In this document: positions 51,011 through 60,161 of the stretch, one piece after another
How the letters are laid out: every line of letters begins with the position of its first letter
Position numbering within the stretch: position 1 is the stretch's first letter
Source: Rathayibacter sp. VKM Ac-2760
GTDB lineage: Bacteria > Actinomycetota > Actinomycetes > Actinomycetales > Microbacteriaceae
Reading direction: 5' to 3'
Assembly: GCF_009834185.1 (NCBI RefSeq)
Contig: NZ_CP047173.1
Coordinates: 3,162,001-3,226,000 of the forward strand
DNA: 64,000 nucleotides
Translations under genes and position numbers: made by a program
The notes under the pieces: model-generated
What the model was told of the DNA's origin: nothing
Seen by the model: the letters and a program-made list of their open reading frames with translations, nothing else
Database searches by the model: none

Positions 51011-51425
51011 TCTCGATACGCCGCCTCCGGCGGCTACTCGACCAGCAAGTGTCCGGCCACCCCGCGAGGACCCGCTCGTCGCGCAGCGACGGCCCCGCAG
51101 GCACCGCACGTTCTGATGCGGCGTGTCTCGATACGCCACCTCCGGCGGCTACTCGACCAGCAAGGGTCCGGCCACCCCGCGAGGACCCGCTCGTCGCGCA
51201 GCGACGGCCCAGCAGGCACCGCACGTTCTGATGCGGCGGGTCTCGATACGCCGCCTCCGGCGGCTACTCGACCAGCAAGGGTCCGGCCACCCGCTCGTCG
51301 CGCAGCGACGGCCCCGCAGGCCCCGCACGTTCTGGAGCGGCGGGTCTCGATACGCCGCCTCCGGCGGCTACTCGACCAGCAAGGGTCACCGGCTCGTCGC
51401 GCAGCGACGGCCCTCACCGGAGCGT
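51011..51425 (+). repeat. four tandem copies of a hairpin repeat unit
   Basis: Units start at 51011, 51126, 51241 and 51345, so the periods are 115, 115 and 104 bases. Each opens with the dispersed TCTCGATACGC ... CTACTCGACCAGCA element (CCGCC/GGCGG stem). Each continues with a shared GTCCGGCCACC segment and a CGTCGC/GCGACG hairpin. Copies are nearly identical, so the amplification is recent. The rest of the gap 50950-51561 holds no gene I can support. Confidence 0.85.
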
Positions 51426-51561
51426 GCACGTCAGAAGGCGTTCGGCGTGTGCAGACGGGTCGCGGGTCCTGGCGGGGGCAGCTGCAAGGCGGAGGAGGGC
51501 GCGATACCGGCGGTATCGCAACCGACGACAACGCCGCAGATGCCCCCGCCAGGGCCCGCGA

Positions 51562-52239
51562 TCACGCGTCGAAGCGGTAGCCGAGGCCGCGGACAGTCAC
51601 CAGGAGCACCGGCTCCTTCGGCGTCTTCTCGATCTTGGAGCGGATGCGCTTGACGTGGACGTCGAGGGTCTTGGTGTCGCCGAAGTAGTCGCTGCCCCAG
51701 ACGCGGTCGATGAGCTGGCCGCGGGTGAGGACGCGGCCGGCGTTGCGGAGGAGCATCTCGAGGAGTTCGAACTCCTTGAGCGGCATGGGGGTCTCGACGC
51801 CGTCGACCTCGACGGTGTGGCGCTCGATGTCCATGCGGACGGGGCCGGCGACGACGATGCGGTCCTCGCCGGGGTCCTCGGTGCGGCGGCGGAGGACGGC
51901 GCGGATGCGGGCGAGGAGCTCGCGGGTCGAGTAGGGCTTGGTGACGTAGTCGTCGGCGCCGAGCTCGAGTCCGACGACGATGTCCACCTCGGAGTCCTTG
52001 GCGGTGACCATGATGATCGGGATCGCGGAGCGGGTGCGGATCTCCCGGCAGACCTCGGTGCCGGGCATGCCGGGGAGCATGAGGTCGAGCAGGATGAGGT
52101 CGTACTCGCCGTCGTCGAAGGCGGCGACGGCGCGGAGGCCGTCCTCGGCGACGGTGACGTCGTAGCCCTCGCGTTCGAGCAGGTAGCTGAGCGGCTCGCT
52201 GAGGGCGCTCTCGTCCTCGACGAGCAGGATGCTGGTCAC
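51562..52239 (-). CDS. regX3: response regulator RegX3 (phosphate-responsive)
   Basis: A 225-residue OmpR-family regulator. The receiver has the phosphoacceptor Asp in LILLDLMLPGMPG and Lys in YVTKPYS. The winged helix includes KEFELLEMLLRNAGRVLTRG and WGSDYFGDTKTLDVHVKRIR. Sequence and placement next to a SenX3-like kinase and divergent phoU identify it as RegX3, which activates phosphate-starvation genes. The GTG start overlaps the kinase stop (GTGA). Confidence 0.9.
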   Translation of the reverse strand: MTSILLVEDESALSEPLSYLLEREGYDVTVAEDGLRAVAAFDDGEYDLILLDLMLPGMPGTEVCREIRTRSAIPIIMVTAKDSEVDIVVGLELGADDYVTKPYSTRELLARIRAVLRRRTEDPGEDRIVVAGPVRMDIERHTVEVDGVETPMPLKEFELLEMLLRNAGRVLTRGQLIDRVWGSDYFGDTKTLDVHVKRIRSKIEKTPKEPVLLVTVRGLGYRFDA

Positions 52240-53405
52240 GCGGTGTCTCCTATCGGGGCGGCGGACGCGTACGGCGTCCTGGCCGGGTCGGCTTCGGGGA
52301 GTCGGATGGTGAAGGTGCTGCCGCGGCCGGGCTTGGACCAGACGCGGACGTCGCCGCCGTGGTTCTGCACGGCGTGCTTGACGATGCTGAGGCCGAGACC
52401 GGTGCCGCCGGTGTGGCGGGAGCGGGCCTGGTCGACGCGGTAGAAGCGCTCGAACACGCGGTCGAGGTCCTCCTCCGGGATGCCGATGCCCTGGTCGGTG
52501 ACGGCGATCTCGACGATGCCCCCGGTGGAGCGGACGCCGATGCCGACGCGGGAGCCGGGCGGCGAGTACTGGATGGCGTTGGCGAGCAGGTTGTGCAGCG
52601 CCGAGACGAGCATCTTCTCCTTGCCCGCGACGTACGCCTTCTTCATGCCGCCCTTGACGAGGGTCACGTCGTGCGACTCGGCCATCACGTGGGTGGTCTC
52701 GAGGGCGGCGACCACGATGTCGTCGACGCGGACGATCTCGGCGGAGCCGGCGACGTCGGCGGACTGGAGCCGGGAGAGCTCGATGATCTCGCGGGTGATC
52801 TTCGCGAGACGGTGCGACTCCTGGGTCAGGCGGTGCGCGAAGCGGCGCACCTGCTTGGGGTCGTCGGCGGCGGAGTCGAGGGCCTCGGCGAGGAGGCCGA
52901 CGGCGCCGATCGGAGTCTTCAGCTCGTGCGAGATGTTGGCGACGAAGTCGCGGCGCACCGCTTCGAGGCGCCGGGCCTCGGTGTGGTCCTCGGCGAGGAC
53001 GAGGACGAAGCGGGAGCCGAGGCGGGTGGCGTGCACCACCAGGGTCACCGCGACGTCGGAGAGGGGGCTCGTGGTCAGCTCGAGGTCCTGCTCGATGTCG
53101 TCGCCGAAGCGGCGCACGCGGTCCACGATCGCGACGAGATCCGGGTGCAGGAGCGTGTCCTGCGAGACGAGGCCGAGCGAGATCGCGCGGGCGGACGCCT
53201 TGAGGACGTTGTGCGAGGGGTCGGTCACGAAGGCGGGCGCGCCGACGGCGTCGATGATCGCGCCGATGCCCTCGGGCAGACCGACGGTGACGACCTCGGT
53301 GGCGATGCGGCCCTGGCGCGCGGCGAGGGTGACCACGCTGGTGAGGACGATCCCGATGGCGATGCCGAGGACGAGCGACAGCACGACGATCAGGCCTGGA
53401 TCCAC
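52236..53405 (-). CDS. senX3: sensor histidine kinase SenX3
   Basis: A 389-residue kinase. A single N-terminal membrane segment (LIVVLSLVLGIAIGIVLTSV) is followed by a PAS-like region (about 45-140), HisKA with the His in FVANISHELKTPIGAVGLLA, and HATPase_c (LLANAIQYSPPGS, GGTGLGLSIVKHAVQ). The layout is that of SenX3, which senses phosphate status together with PhoU and the Pst transporter. TAGCCT six bases before the GTG suggests a leaderless transcript. Confidence 0.9.
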   Translation of the reverse strand: MDPGLIVVLSLVLGIAIGIVLTSVVTLAARQGRIATEVVTVGLPEGIGAIIDAVGAPAFVTDPSHNVLKASARAISLGLVSQDTLLHPDLVAIVDRVRRFGDDIEQDLELTTSPLSDVAVTLVVHATRLGSRFVLVLAEDHTEARRLEAVRRDFVANISHELKTPIGAVGLLAEALDSAADDPKQVRRFAHRLTQESHRLAKITREIIELSRLQSADVAGSAEIVRVDDIVVAALETTHVMAESHDVTLVKGGMKKAYVAGKEKMLVSALHNLLANAIQYSPPGSRVGIGVRSTGGIVEIAVTDQGIGIPEEDLDRVFERFYRVDQARSRHTGGTGLGLSIVKHAVQNHGGDVRVWSKPGRGSTFTIRLPEADPARTPYASAAPIGDTA

Positions 53406-53475
53406 GACCCCAGGCTAACCATCCACCGCGCGTCTCCCTACCGGATGCCCGGCGACCGGTCGCGGGTCGAGTACT

Positions 53476-53508
53476 GTTCAAGCGCTCGGCACCGTTCGTT
53501 AACCTGCC
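53476..53508. promoter_or_regulatory. candidate PHO box between senX3 and phoU
   Basis: Three consecutive 11-base units start with GTTCAAG, CGGCACC and GTTAACC. This resembles the GTTCACC direct repeats, 11 bases apart, bound by PhoP or RegX3-type regulators. The outer two units match well, the middle poorly. It lies 71 bases from the senX3 start and 107 from phoU. Confidence 0.35.
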
Positions 53509-53615
53509 GTGGTCATCATGGCTGCGCCTGCGCCGACCTGGCGCAGTCGCAGCGCCGTGCGCGGCGCGAAACGGCACCGTTCTCCGTGCGTGCCGCAGAG
53601 AGGGTCGAGAAGAAG

Positions 53616-54257
53616 ATGCGCGAAGTTTTCCAGCAGGAGCTGGCCGAGGTCCAGGATCGGCTCGTCGAGATCTCCGGACTCGTCGAGATCGCGATCGAGA
53701 AGGCGACCCAGGCGTTCAACCACTCCGACGTCTCCCTCGCCGAGGAGGTCATCGCGAGCGACGCCCGCATCGACGAGCTGGCGATCAGCCTCGACGAGCT
53801 CGCGATCGACATCCTCGCCCGGCAGGGACCTGTCGCCCGCGACCTGCGCACCGTCGTGTCCGCGCTCCGGATCAGCGCGTCGCTCGAGCGGATGGGCGAC
53901 ATCGCCGAGCACATCGCTCAGCTCTCGCGCTACCGCTTCCCCGACAAGGTCGTGCCGAAGTCGCTCCGCCCGACCTTCGTCGAGATGGGCCGGCTCGACG
54001 TCGTCGTCGCGCACAAGCTCACCGAGCTGCTGCGCTCGCAGGACCCCCGCATCGCCGAGGAGATCCGCGACGAGGACGACAAGATCGACGAGCTGCACGT
54101 CAGCGTCTTCGACAAGGTCCTCAGCGAGGCCTGGAAGGGCCAGGCCGCCGACACCGTCGACGCCACCCTCGCCAGCCGCTACCACGAGCGCTTCGCCGAC
54201 CACGCGGTGTCGATCGCGAAGAAGGTCCAGTACCTCATCTCCGGCGACTGGGGCTGA
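53616..54257 (+). CDS. phoU: phosphate signalling protein PhoU
   Basis: A 213-residue all-helical protein made of two three-helix bundles. The conserved Asp/Glu metal-binding segments are ARDLRTVVSALRISASLERM and ATLASRYHERFADHAVSIA. PhoU links the Pst phosphate importer to the SenX3 kinase and keeps the regulon off when phosphate is ample. It is divergent from senX3-regX3, a standard actinobacterial order. The ATG at 53616 gives the canonical MREVFQQEL start. Confidence 0.95.
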   Translation: MREVFQQELAEVQDRLVEISGLVEIAIEKATQAFNHSDVSLAEEVIASDARIDELAISLDELAIDILARQGPVARDLRTVVSALRISASLERMGDIAEHIAQLSRYRFPDKVVPKSLRPTFVEMGRLDVVVAHKLTELLRSQDPRIAEEIRDEDDKIDELHVSVFDKVLSEAWKGQAADTVDATLASRYHERFADHAVSIAKKVQYLISGDWG

Positions 54258-54265
54258 ACCGTTTT

Positions 54266-54293
54266 GTCGATATCGCGCTCGCGCGATATCGAC
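54266..54293 (+). terminator. terminator of phoU
   Basis: GTCGATATCGCG (54266-54277) pairs perfectly with CGCGATATCGAC (54282-54293) around a four-base loop, nine bases after the stop. Confidence 0.7.
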
Positions 54294-54464
54294 CGCGGTC
54301 GGCAGACCGCGTGCTCGCGTTCCGCAGAGCGGGGTGCGAGCGGCTAGAGCGAATCGCTGGCACGCGATTCACTCGTTCGCCTCGTGCGGGGCGGCTGGTC
54401 TCGACTCTCCGCGCCCGGTCGTCGAGTGGCGGTGGCCGTTCCTCATTGCTCGGGCGCCTGCCCA

Positions 54465-54692
54465 TGCTGATCGAGTAGCGCGCGCAGCGTGCGTATCGAG
54501 ATCCACCGTCGTCCGGGCGCGTGGTCTCGATACGCCGCGTGACGCGGCTACTCGACCAGCAGGGAAGGGGCGCGTTCCGCGGCCTCGCTCTCGCGTCCGT
54601 GCTGATCGCGTCGCGCCGGCACGCACGGGGCGCGTTCCGCGACCTGGCTCACCCCTGGTGATCGAGTAGCGCGCGCAGCGCGCGTATCGAGA
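54465..54692. repeat. three dispersed hairpin repeats in the phoU-gpmA gap
   Basis: Copies lie at 54465-54501 (minus), 54525-54561 (plus) and 54656-54692 (minus), all of the TCTCGATACGC/CTACTCGACCAGCA family. The alternating orientation makes larger inverted structures possible. The remaining parts of the 54258-54833 gap are GC-rich and contain no gene I can support. Confidence 0.75.
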
Positions 54693-54778
54693 TCCACGTC
54701 CGCCGGACGCACGGAAGACGGCGGTCCCGCTACGCCCCTGCGGGGCTGCTCGACCAGCGGGCCCGGGCGCGGACGCGG

Positions 54779-54812
54779 ACGGCCCGCGGGAGTCGGGACT
54801 CCGGCGGGCCGT
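54779..54812 (-). terminator. terminator of gpmA
   Basis: Two 16-base arms, 54779-54794 and 54797-54812, pair with one mismatch about 20 bases beyond the gpmA stop. Confidence 0.7.
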
Positions 54813-54833
54813 TCGGTGGTGCGAGGAGGCGGG

Positions 54834-55586
54834 CTACTTCTTGGCGCCCTGCGCGGCGACGGCGGCGGCGCCGGCGGCGGCGGCCTCGGGGTCGAGGTAG
54901 CGGGCCTCGCCGATCGGCTCGAAGTTCTCGTCGAGGGTGTAGACCAGCGGGATGCCGGTCGGGATGTTCAGCTCGGCGATGTCGGAGTCCGAGATGCCGT
55001 CGAGCGTCTTCACCAGGGCGCGCAGCGAGTTGCCGTGCGCGGTGATCATGACCGTCTTGCCCGAGGCGAGGTCCGGCTTGATGTCCGACTCCCAGTACGG
55101 GAGCATCCGCTCGATGACCAGCTTGAGCGACTCGGTGCGCGGGAGGTCGTCGCCGAGGTCGGCGTAGCGCTCGTCGTGCGCCTGCGAGTACTGGTCCTCG
55201 TCGTCGATGGGGGGCGGCGGCACGTCGAACGAGCGGCGCCAGGTCATGAACTGCTCGGGGCCGTACTCGGCGAGCGTCTGCGCCTTGTCCTTGCCCTGCA
55301 GCGCGCCGTAGTGGCGCTCGTTCAGACGCCAGGAGCGCTTCACGTCGATCCACAGGCGGTCGGCCTTCTCCAGCGCGATGTTCGCGGTCTGGATCGCGCG
55401 GGTCTGGCGCGAGGTGTAGACGACATCGGGGTGCAGCCCCGCCTCGGTCAGCAGCTCGCCGGCGCGGGTCGCCTCCGCGACGCCCTGCTCGGTGAGCCGG
55501 ACGTCGACCCAGCCGGTGAACAGATTCTTCTGGTTCCACTCGCTGTTGCCGTGGCGCACGAGGATGAGGGTGTAGGTCTCGGACAT
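54834..55586 (-). CDS. gpmA: 2,3-bisphosphoglycerate-dependent phosphoglycerate mutase
   Basis: A 250-residue glycolytic enzyme that interconverts 3- and 2-phosphoglycerate. The phosphohistidine is in LVRHGNSEWN near residue 12. Further active-site residues lie in SRQTRAIQTA, RLNERHYGALQGKDK and TAHGNSLRAL. The last 15 residues are an Ala-rich tail. TAAGCT six bases before the ATG suggests a leaderless transcript. It is divergent from the methyltransferase gene, only 48 bases away. Confidence 0.95.
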   Translation of the reverse strand: MSETYTLILVRHGNSEWNQKNLFTGWVDVRLTEQGVAEATRAGELLTEAGLHPDVVYTSRQTRAIQTANIALEKADRLWIDVKRSWRLNERHYGALQGKDKAQTLAEYGPEQFMTWRRSFDVPPPPIDDEDQYSQAHDERYADLGDDLPRTESLKLVIERMLPYWESDIKPDLASGKTVMITAHGNSLRALVKTLDGISDSDIAELNIPTGIPLVYTLDENFEPIGEARYLDPEAAAAGAAAVAAQGAKK

Positions 55587-55634
55587 GCGTCCAGCTTAGA
55601 GGCGGCCCCTCGGGCCCCGGATACGCTGGAGACC

Positions 55635-56462
55635 ATGCCGATCGGAGCCGTCACCCGCGGCACGACGGGCACGAACCGCCTCCGCCGGGTCGACCGCCGG
55701 CTGGCCGAGCTGCCGGCGCTGCAGGCCATCGCCGAGCCCGTCGTCGTCGACCTCGGCTTCGGTGCGAGCGCGGTGACGACGCTCGAGCTGCACCGCCGCC
55801 TGGTCCGAGCGGCGCCCGGCGTCGACGTGGTCGGCTTCGAGATCGAGCCGGCCCGCGTCGAGACGGCGCGACGGCAGCTCGAGCGGGTCCGCGCCGGCGG
55901 GACGGCATTCCCGAGCGACGCCCGGGTGCGCTTCGAGCGCGGCGGCTTCGAGGTGCCCCTCCCCGGCCGGCAGCGAGCGAGTGTCATCCGCGCCTTCAAC
56001 GTGCTCCGGCAGTACGACGAGGCGGCGGTCGCCGAGGCGTGGCGGACGATGACCGACCGGCTCGCCCCCGACGGCGTCCTCGTGGAGGGCACCTGCGACG
56101 AGATCGGGCGCATCTGCACCTGGATCGAGGTCGGGCGGGAGGGACCGCGCTCGCTCACCCTGTCGCTCCGGCTCGGCGCCGTGCCCTCGCCTGGCATCGC
56201 GGCGGAGCGGCTGCCGAAAGCGCTGATCCACCGCAACGTGCCCGGCGAGCCGGTGCACGCGTTCCTGCAGGCGCTCGAGCGGGCCTGGCTGCTGCACGCG
56301 CCGCTCGCGGTCTACGGGCCGACGCAGCGCTGGATCGCCGCGGTGCGGTCGCTCCGCGGAGACTGGCCGATCCTCGGCGGGGAGCGGCGGTGGCGGCTCG
56401 GGGAGGTGACCGTCTCGTGGGAGGCGGTCGGCCCGCTCGACCCGGCCCCGTCACTTCTGTGA
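55635..56462 (+). CDS. class I SAM-dependent methyltransferase
   Basis: A 275-residue Rossmann-fold methyltransferase. Motif I is VVVDLGFGASAVTTLELH, motif II lies in VDVVGFEIEPARVETARR, and RASVIRAFNVLRQYDEA is the post-motif region. The substrate is unknown. The ATG at 55635 has TACGCT seven bases upstream and no Shine-Dalgarno, so it is probably leaderless. The divergent gpmA promoter is within the same 48 bases, making a compact back-to-back promoter pair. Confidence 0.82.
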   Translation: MPIGAVTRGTTGTNRLRRVDRRLAELPALQAIAEPVVVDLGFGASAVTTLELHRRLVRAAPGVDVVGFEIEPARVETARRQLERVRAGGTAFPSDARVRFERGGFEVPLPGRQRASVIRAFNVLRQYDEAAVAEAWRTMTDRLAPDGVLVEGTCDEIGRICTWIEVGREGPRSLTLSLRLGAVPSPGIAAERLPKALIHRNVPGEPVHAFLQALERAWLLHAPLAVYGPTQRWIAAVRSLRGDWPILGGERRWRLGEVTVSWEAVGPLDPAPSLL

Positions 56463-56571
56463 GCATTCTCATATTCAGGCCCGCTACCCTCGGGCCCCAT
56501 GGACGACCCTCCCCCTGAACCCTCGCCCGCGCAACGCTCCGCGGCGGTCCTGCCGCCGACCCTGATCGGCG

Positions 56572-57945
56572 GTGCAGCGCGTGCCTGAGTGGCTCGGCAT
56601 CGTCATCGGCCTCCTCCTCACCGTCGGCACCGGGCTCTTCGTCGCCTCCGAGTTCGCGCTGGTCAACCTCGACCGCAACGAGCTGGAGGAGCGCCGCGCC
56701 CGCGGCCAGAAGCGCCTCGATCCGACGATCTCCGCCCTGCGGATCACGTCGACCCACCTCTCCGGCGCGCAGCTCGGCATCACGCTGACCACGCTGCTCA
56801 CCGGCTACACCTTCGAGCCCGCGATCAGCTCGCTGCTGGCCGAGCCGCTGCGGACCCTCGGGATCCCGGCCGAGATCGTGCCCGGCATCGGCACGGTCGT
56901 CGGCGTCGTCCTCGCGACGGTGTTCTCGATGGTGATCGGCGAGCTGGTCCCCAAGAACTTCGCGCTCGCGCTGCCGCTGAAGACCGCGCAGGTGGTCGTG
57001 CCGTTCCAGATCGCATTCACCACGGTCTTCAAGCCGGTGATCCTGCTCTTCAACAACACCGCGAACGCGCTGATCCGCGCCCTGGGCATCGAGCCCAAGG
57101 AGGAGCTCTCCGGTGCCCGGAGCGCCGACGAGCTCGGCTCGCTCGTGCGCCGCTCGGTGCTCGAGGGCACGCTCGACCGCGATCACGCCGATCTACTGCA
57201 CCGCACGCTCCGCTTCTCCAGCCGCAGCGTCGCCGACGTGATGACACCGCGGGTCCGGATGGCCTCCGTCACCCTCGAGAGCACCGCGGAGGACGTTGTC
57301 CGGCTCGCGAACCGCACCGGCTTCTCGCGCTTCCCCGTGCTCGGCCGCGACTCGGACGACGTCCGCGGCGTCCTGCACGTCAAGCACGCCTTCGCGCTCG
57401 AGCCGTCGCTGCGCGCGACGGTCACCGCCGAGTCGCTGATGATCGCCCCGATGCGCGTCCCCGAGACCGCTCGCGCCGACGCCCTGCTCGCTCCCCTGCG
57501 TGGCAGCGGGCTCGCGATCGCGGTCGTCGTCGACGAGTACGGCGGGACCGCGGGCGTCGTGACGCTCGAGGACCTGGTCGAGGAGATCGTCGGCGAGCTG
57601 GAGGACGAGCACGACCGCACCCGCGCCGGCGTGATCCGCTCCGGCCGCTCGGCGACGTTCGGCGGCGAGCTGCGCCCCGACGAGGTCGCCGAGCGCCTCG
57701 GCGTGCTCGTGCCCGAGGGCGAGGACTACGACACCGTCGCGGGCTTCCTCTCCTCCTCGCTCGGCCGCGTGCCCGAGCTCGGCGACGAGGTCGCCGTCGC
57801 AGGCGGGGTGCTGCGGGTCGACCGCGTCGCCGCGCACCGGGTGGACCGCGTCCGGTTCACTCCGGCCGCCGACACCGACGAGGCGGGCGGGGGCGATGCC
57901 GCCGGCGTCGCCGCGCTCCGAGCGGAAGGGGCCGTCCATGAGTGA
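56572..57945 (+). CDS. CNNM/CorC-type membrane protein (hemolysin family)
   Basis: A 457-residue protein. Residues about 5-195 are a CNNM (DUF21) membrane domain with four hydrophobic segments. A CBS pair (about 215-340; VMTPRVRMASVTLE, YGGTAGVVTLEDLVEEIVGE) and a C-terminal CorC/HlyC domain follow. Such proteins are implicated in magnesium or other divalent-cation efflux. Its stop overlaps the start of a second CNNM gene by eight bases, so the two probably act as a heteromeric pair. Confidence 0.9.
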   Translation: MQRVPEWLGIVIGLLLTVGTGLFVASEFALVNLDRNELEERRARGQKRLDPTISALRITSTHLSGAQLGITLTTLLTGYTFEPAISSLLAEPLRTLGIPAEIVPGIGTVVGVVLATVFSMVIGELVPKNFALALPLKTAQVVVPFQIAFTTVFKPVILLFNNTANALIRALGIEPKEELSGARSADELGSLVRRSVLEGTLDRDHADLLHRTLRFSSRSVADVMTPRVRMASVTLESTAEDVVRLANRTGFSRFPVLGRDSDDVRGVLHVKHAFALEPSLRATVTAESLMIAPMRVPETARADALLAPLRGSGLAIAVVVDEYGGTAGVVTLEDLVEEIVGELEDEHDRTRAGVIRSGRSATFGGELRPDEVAERLGVLVPEGEDYDTVAGFLSSSLGRVPELGDEVAVAGGVLRVDRVAAHRVDRVRFTPAADTDEAGGGDAAGVAALRAEGAVHE

Positions 57946-58969
57946 GTACCTGCCCGGGATCGCCTGGCTGGTGGTCCTGCTGGTCGTCAACGCCTTCTTC
58001 GTCGGCGCCGAGTTCGCCGTGATCTCCGCCCGCCGCTCCCAGATCGAGCCGCGGGCCGATGCCGGGAGCCGCGCCGCGAAGACGACGCTCTGGGCGATGG
58101 AGCACGCCACCCTGATGCTCGCGACGAGTCAGCTGGGCATCACCGTCTGCTCGCTGGTGATCCTCAACGTGTCCGAGCCGGCGATCCACCACCTGCTCGA
58201 GATCCCGCTGGGCCTCACCGCGCTCTCCGCGGAGGCGATCGGCGTGATCGCGTTCATCGCGGCGCTGCTGCTGGTCACCTTCCTGCACGTGGTGTTCGGC
58301 GAGATGGTGCCGAAGAACCTCGCGTTCTCGGTGCCGACCCGCGCGGCGCTGCTGCTCGCTCCCCCGCTGGTGCTGGTCTCGAAGCTGGTGAAGCCGCTGA
58401 TCTGGTCGCTGAACGCGGTCGCCAACGGCATCCTGCGGCTGGTCCGCGTCGAGCCGAAGGACGAGGCGACGAGCGCCTTCACGCTCGACGAGGTCGCGGC
58501 CATCGTGCGCCAGTCGACTCGCGAGGGCGTGCTGGTCGATGCCTCCGGCACCGTCAGCGCGGCCTTCGAGTTCACGACCAAGCGGGTGGTGGACGTCGCG
58601 GTGCCGCTCGAGCGGATGGTCCTGCTGCCCGCAGGGGCGACACCGGCGGACGTGCGCCGTGCCGTCGCCGAGCACGGCTACTCGCGCTATCTGCTGGCCG
58701 ACGCCGCCGGGCTGCCCGCCGGCTACCTGCACCTCAAGGACGTCTCCGACCTCGACGCGACGGACGCCCCGGTGCCGGCCAAGCGGATCCGCCGCCTCGC
58801 CGCGGTCTCGGCCGGCGACGAGCTGGAGGACGCGCTGGCGACGCTGCGCCGCACCGGCGCGCACCTCGCACGGGTGGTCGACGCCGAGGGTGCCACCACC
58901 GGCGTCCTCTTCCTCGAGGACATCATCGAGGAGCTCGTGGGTGAGGTGCAGGACGCGACCAACGCGTGA
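57938..58969 (+). CDS. CNNM-type membrane protein (second of pair)
   Basis: A 343-residue paralogue of the preceding protein. It has the CNNM membrane domain (LVVLLVVNAFFVGAEFAVIS) and a CBS pair ending in VLFLEDIIEELVGEVQD but lacks the C-terminal CorC/HlyC domain. The ATG at 57938 lies inside the end of the first gene (ATGAGTGA). Tandem long and short CNNM genes are common in actinobacteria. The frame upstream of 57938 belongs to an alternative reading of the first gene. Confidence 0.9.
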   Translation: MSEYLPGIAWLVVLLVVNAFFVGAEFAVISARRSQIEPRADAGSRAAKTTLWAMEHATLMLATSQLGITVCSLVILNVSEPAIHHLLEIPLGLTALSAEAIGVIAFIAALLLVTFLHVVFGEMVPKNLAFSVPTRAALLLAPPLVLVSKLVKPLIWSLNAVANGILRLVRVEPKDEATSAFTLDEVAAIVRQSTREGVLVDASGTVSAAFEFTTKRVVDVAVPLERMVLLPAGATPADVRRAVAEHGYSRYLLADAAGLPAGYLHLKDVSDLDATDAPVPAKRIRRLAAVSAGDELEDALATLRRTGAHLARVVDAEGATTGVLFLEDIIEELVGEVQDATNA

Positions 58970-59022
58970 GCCCCGAGCGGCGGACGCCGGGGAACCCTGG
59001 CGATCGGCCCGCCGCTCGACGC

Positions 59023-60153
59023 TCAGGCGAGCTCGGGCAGCGCGGCCCTCGCCTCGGCCGAGCTCGCCCCCGTCGCCGTCAGCAGGTCGACGACGAGCGG
59101 GCGGAGGATGACCAGCAGCGTCTTCTCGGCCAGCCGCGCATCGGGGATCAGCGCCTGCGGGTCGAGGGTCGTCGCGAGCAGCACCAGGTCCTGACGGGCG
59201 AGTGCGAGCACCGCGGGCTCGGTGACGGCACGGCCGAGCAGCGCGATGCCCGGCCCGAAGCCGACGACCACGTCGGCGAGCGCCGGGCGCGGCACCGCGT
59301 CGCCGACCAGGAAGTCGGTGCGCCGGGCCACGATCCGGAGGTTCCGGGTCGCGAGGTCGAGCGCGGCGAGCATCGTGCGCTGCCGCTCCAGCTCCGCCCG
59401 GTGCCGCCGGACGAACGGCGAGATCCGCGCGACGCCGATCGCGGAGTCGAGCGCCGTCGTCCAGCCGTCGATGACGGGCTGGGTGCCGCGGACGCGCTCG
59501 AGCGCGGTGGCGGAGGCGGACTGGTCGCCCCGGCGGAGCGCGTCGGCCAGCAGGTCGATCGTCTCGGCCAGCGCCGCCACCAGTCGCCGCGCCTCGGCGC
59601 GCGCCGCCCGCAGCGGGTTGCGCGGCACGATCGCGGTGCACAGCAGCGCGGCGAGCCCGCCGACCAGCCCGTCGAGACTCCGGGTGAAGACACCGCCGTC
59701 GGGCGCCGGGAGGATCATCACGAGCATCGCCTGGGTGCCGGCCGCCACCGCGAAGCCGGGCGACGGCGAGAGCGCTCGCCCCAGCGTGAAGACGACCGCG
59801 AGCACGACCGCGAGCTGCCAGACCCCCGTGCCCCAGAGCAGGAGCAGCACCTCGCTCGCGGTGATGCCGATCAGCATCCCGATCGCCGTCTCGGCGACCT
59901 GCTTCGGCCGGGTGTCGCGGGCGATGCCGAGGCTCGAGATCGTCGCCGTCAGCGACAGCACCGGAGCCGGGTGCCCGAAGACGAAGCGCGAGACGGAGTA
60001 GGCCAGGATCGCCGCGAGGACGATCTGCAGCACCGCCGGCAGCGAGGCGACGGCCCGGGCGAGGCCCCGGCCGGGGCGGAGGTCGTCGACGCGGACGAGC
60101 GCGCGGATCCGCGCGGCCGCCCGATCCCGCCGAGCGGGTCCTGCGGCCACCAC
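59023..60153 (-). CDS. FUSC family / aromatic-acid-exporter-like membrane protein
   Basis: A 376-residue protein. Four or five hydrophobic segments in residues about 30-165 (VLQIVLAAILAYSVSRFVFG, AIGMLIGITASEVLLLLWGT) match the FUSC/YccS membrane half. Residues about 180-370 form a helical cytoplasmic domain. Related proteins export aromatic acids or other small molecules. The frame is open far upstream, but the GTG pair at 60153/60150 lies just after the end of the folate-binding gene. That gives a normal length and a tight operon of eight-base spacing. Confidence 0.78.
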   Translation of the reverse strand: MVAAGPARRDRAAARIRALVRVDDLRPGRGLARAVASLPAVLQIVLAAILAYSVSRFVFGHPAPVLSLTATISSLGIARDTRPKQVAETAIGMLIGITASEVLLLLWGTGVWQLAVVLAVVFTLGRALSPSPGFAVAAGTQAMLVMILPAPDGGVFTRSLDGLVGGLAALLCTAIVPRNPLRAARAEARRLVAALAETIDLLADALRRGDQSASATALERVRGTQPVIDGWTTALDSAIGVARISPFVRRHRAELERQRTMLAALDLATRNLRIVARRTDFLVGDAVPRPALADVVVGFGPGIALLGRAVTEPAVLALARQDLVLLATTLDPQALIPDARLAEKTLLVILRPLVVDLLTATGASSAEARAALPELA

Positions 60154-60161
60154 GGCGTGGC

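Noticed and set aside
51011..51425. CRISPR-like or coding tandem repeat
   Set aside because: The long periods of 104-115 bases consist of fully repeated sequence with no unique spacers, and the open frames through it are Arg/Pro/Ser-rich and shift between units.
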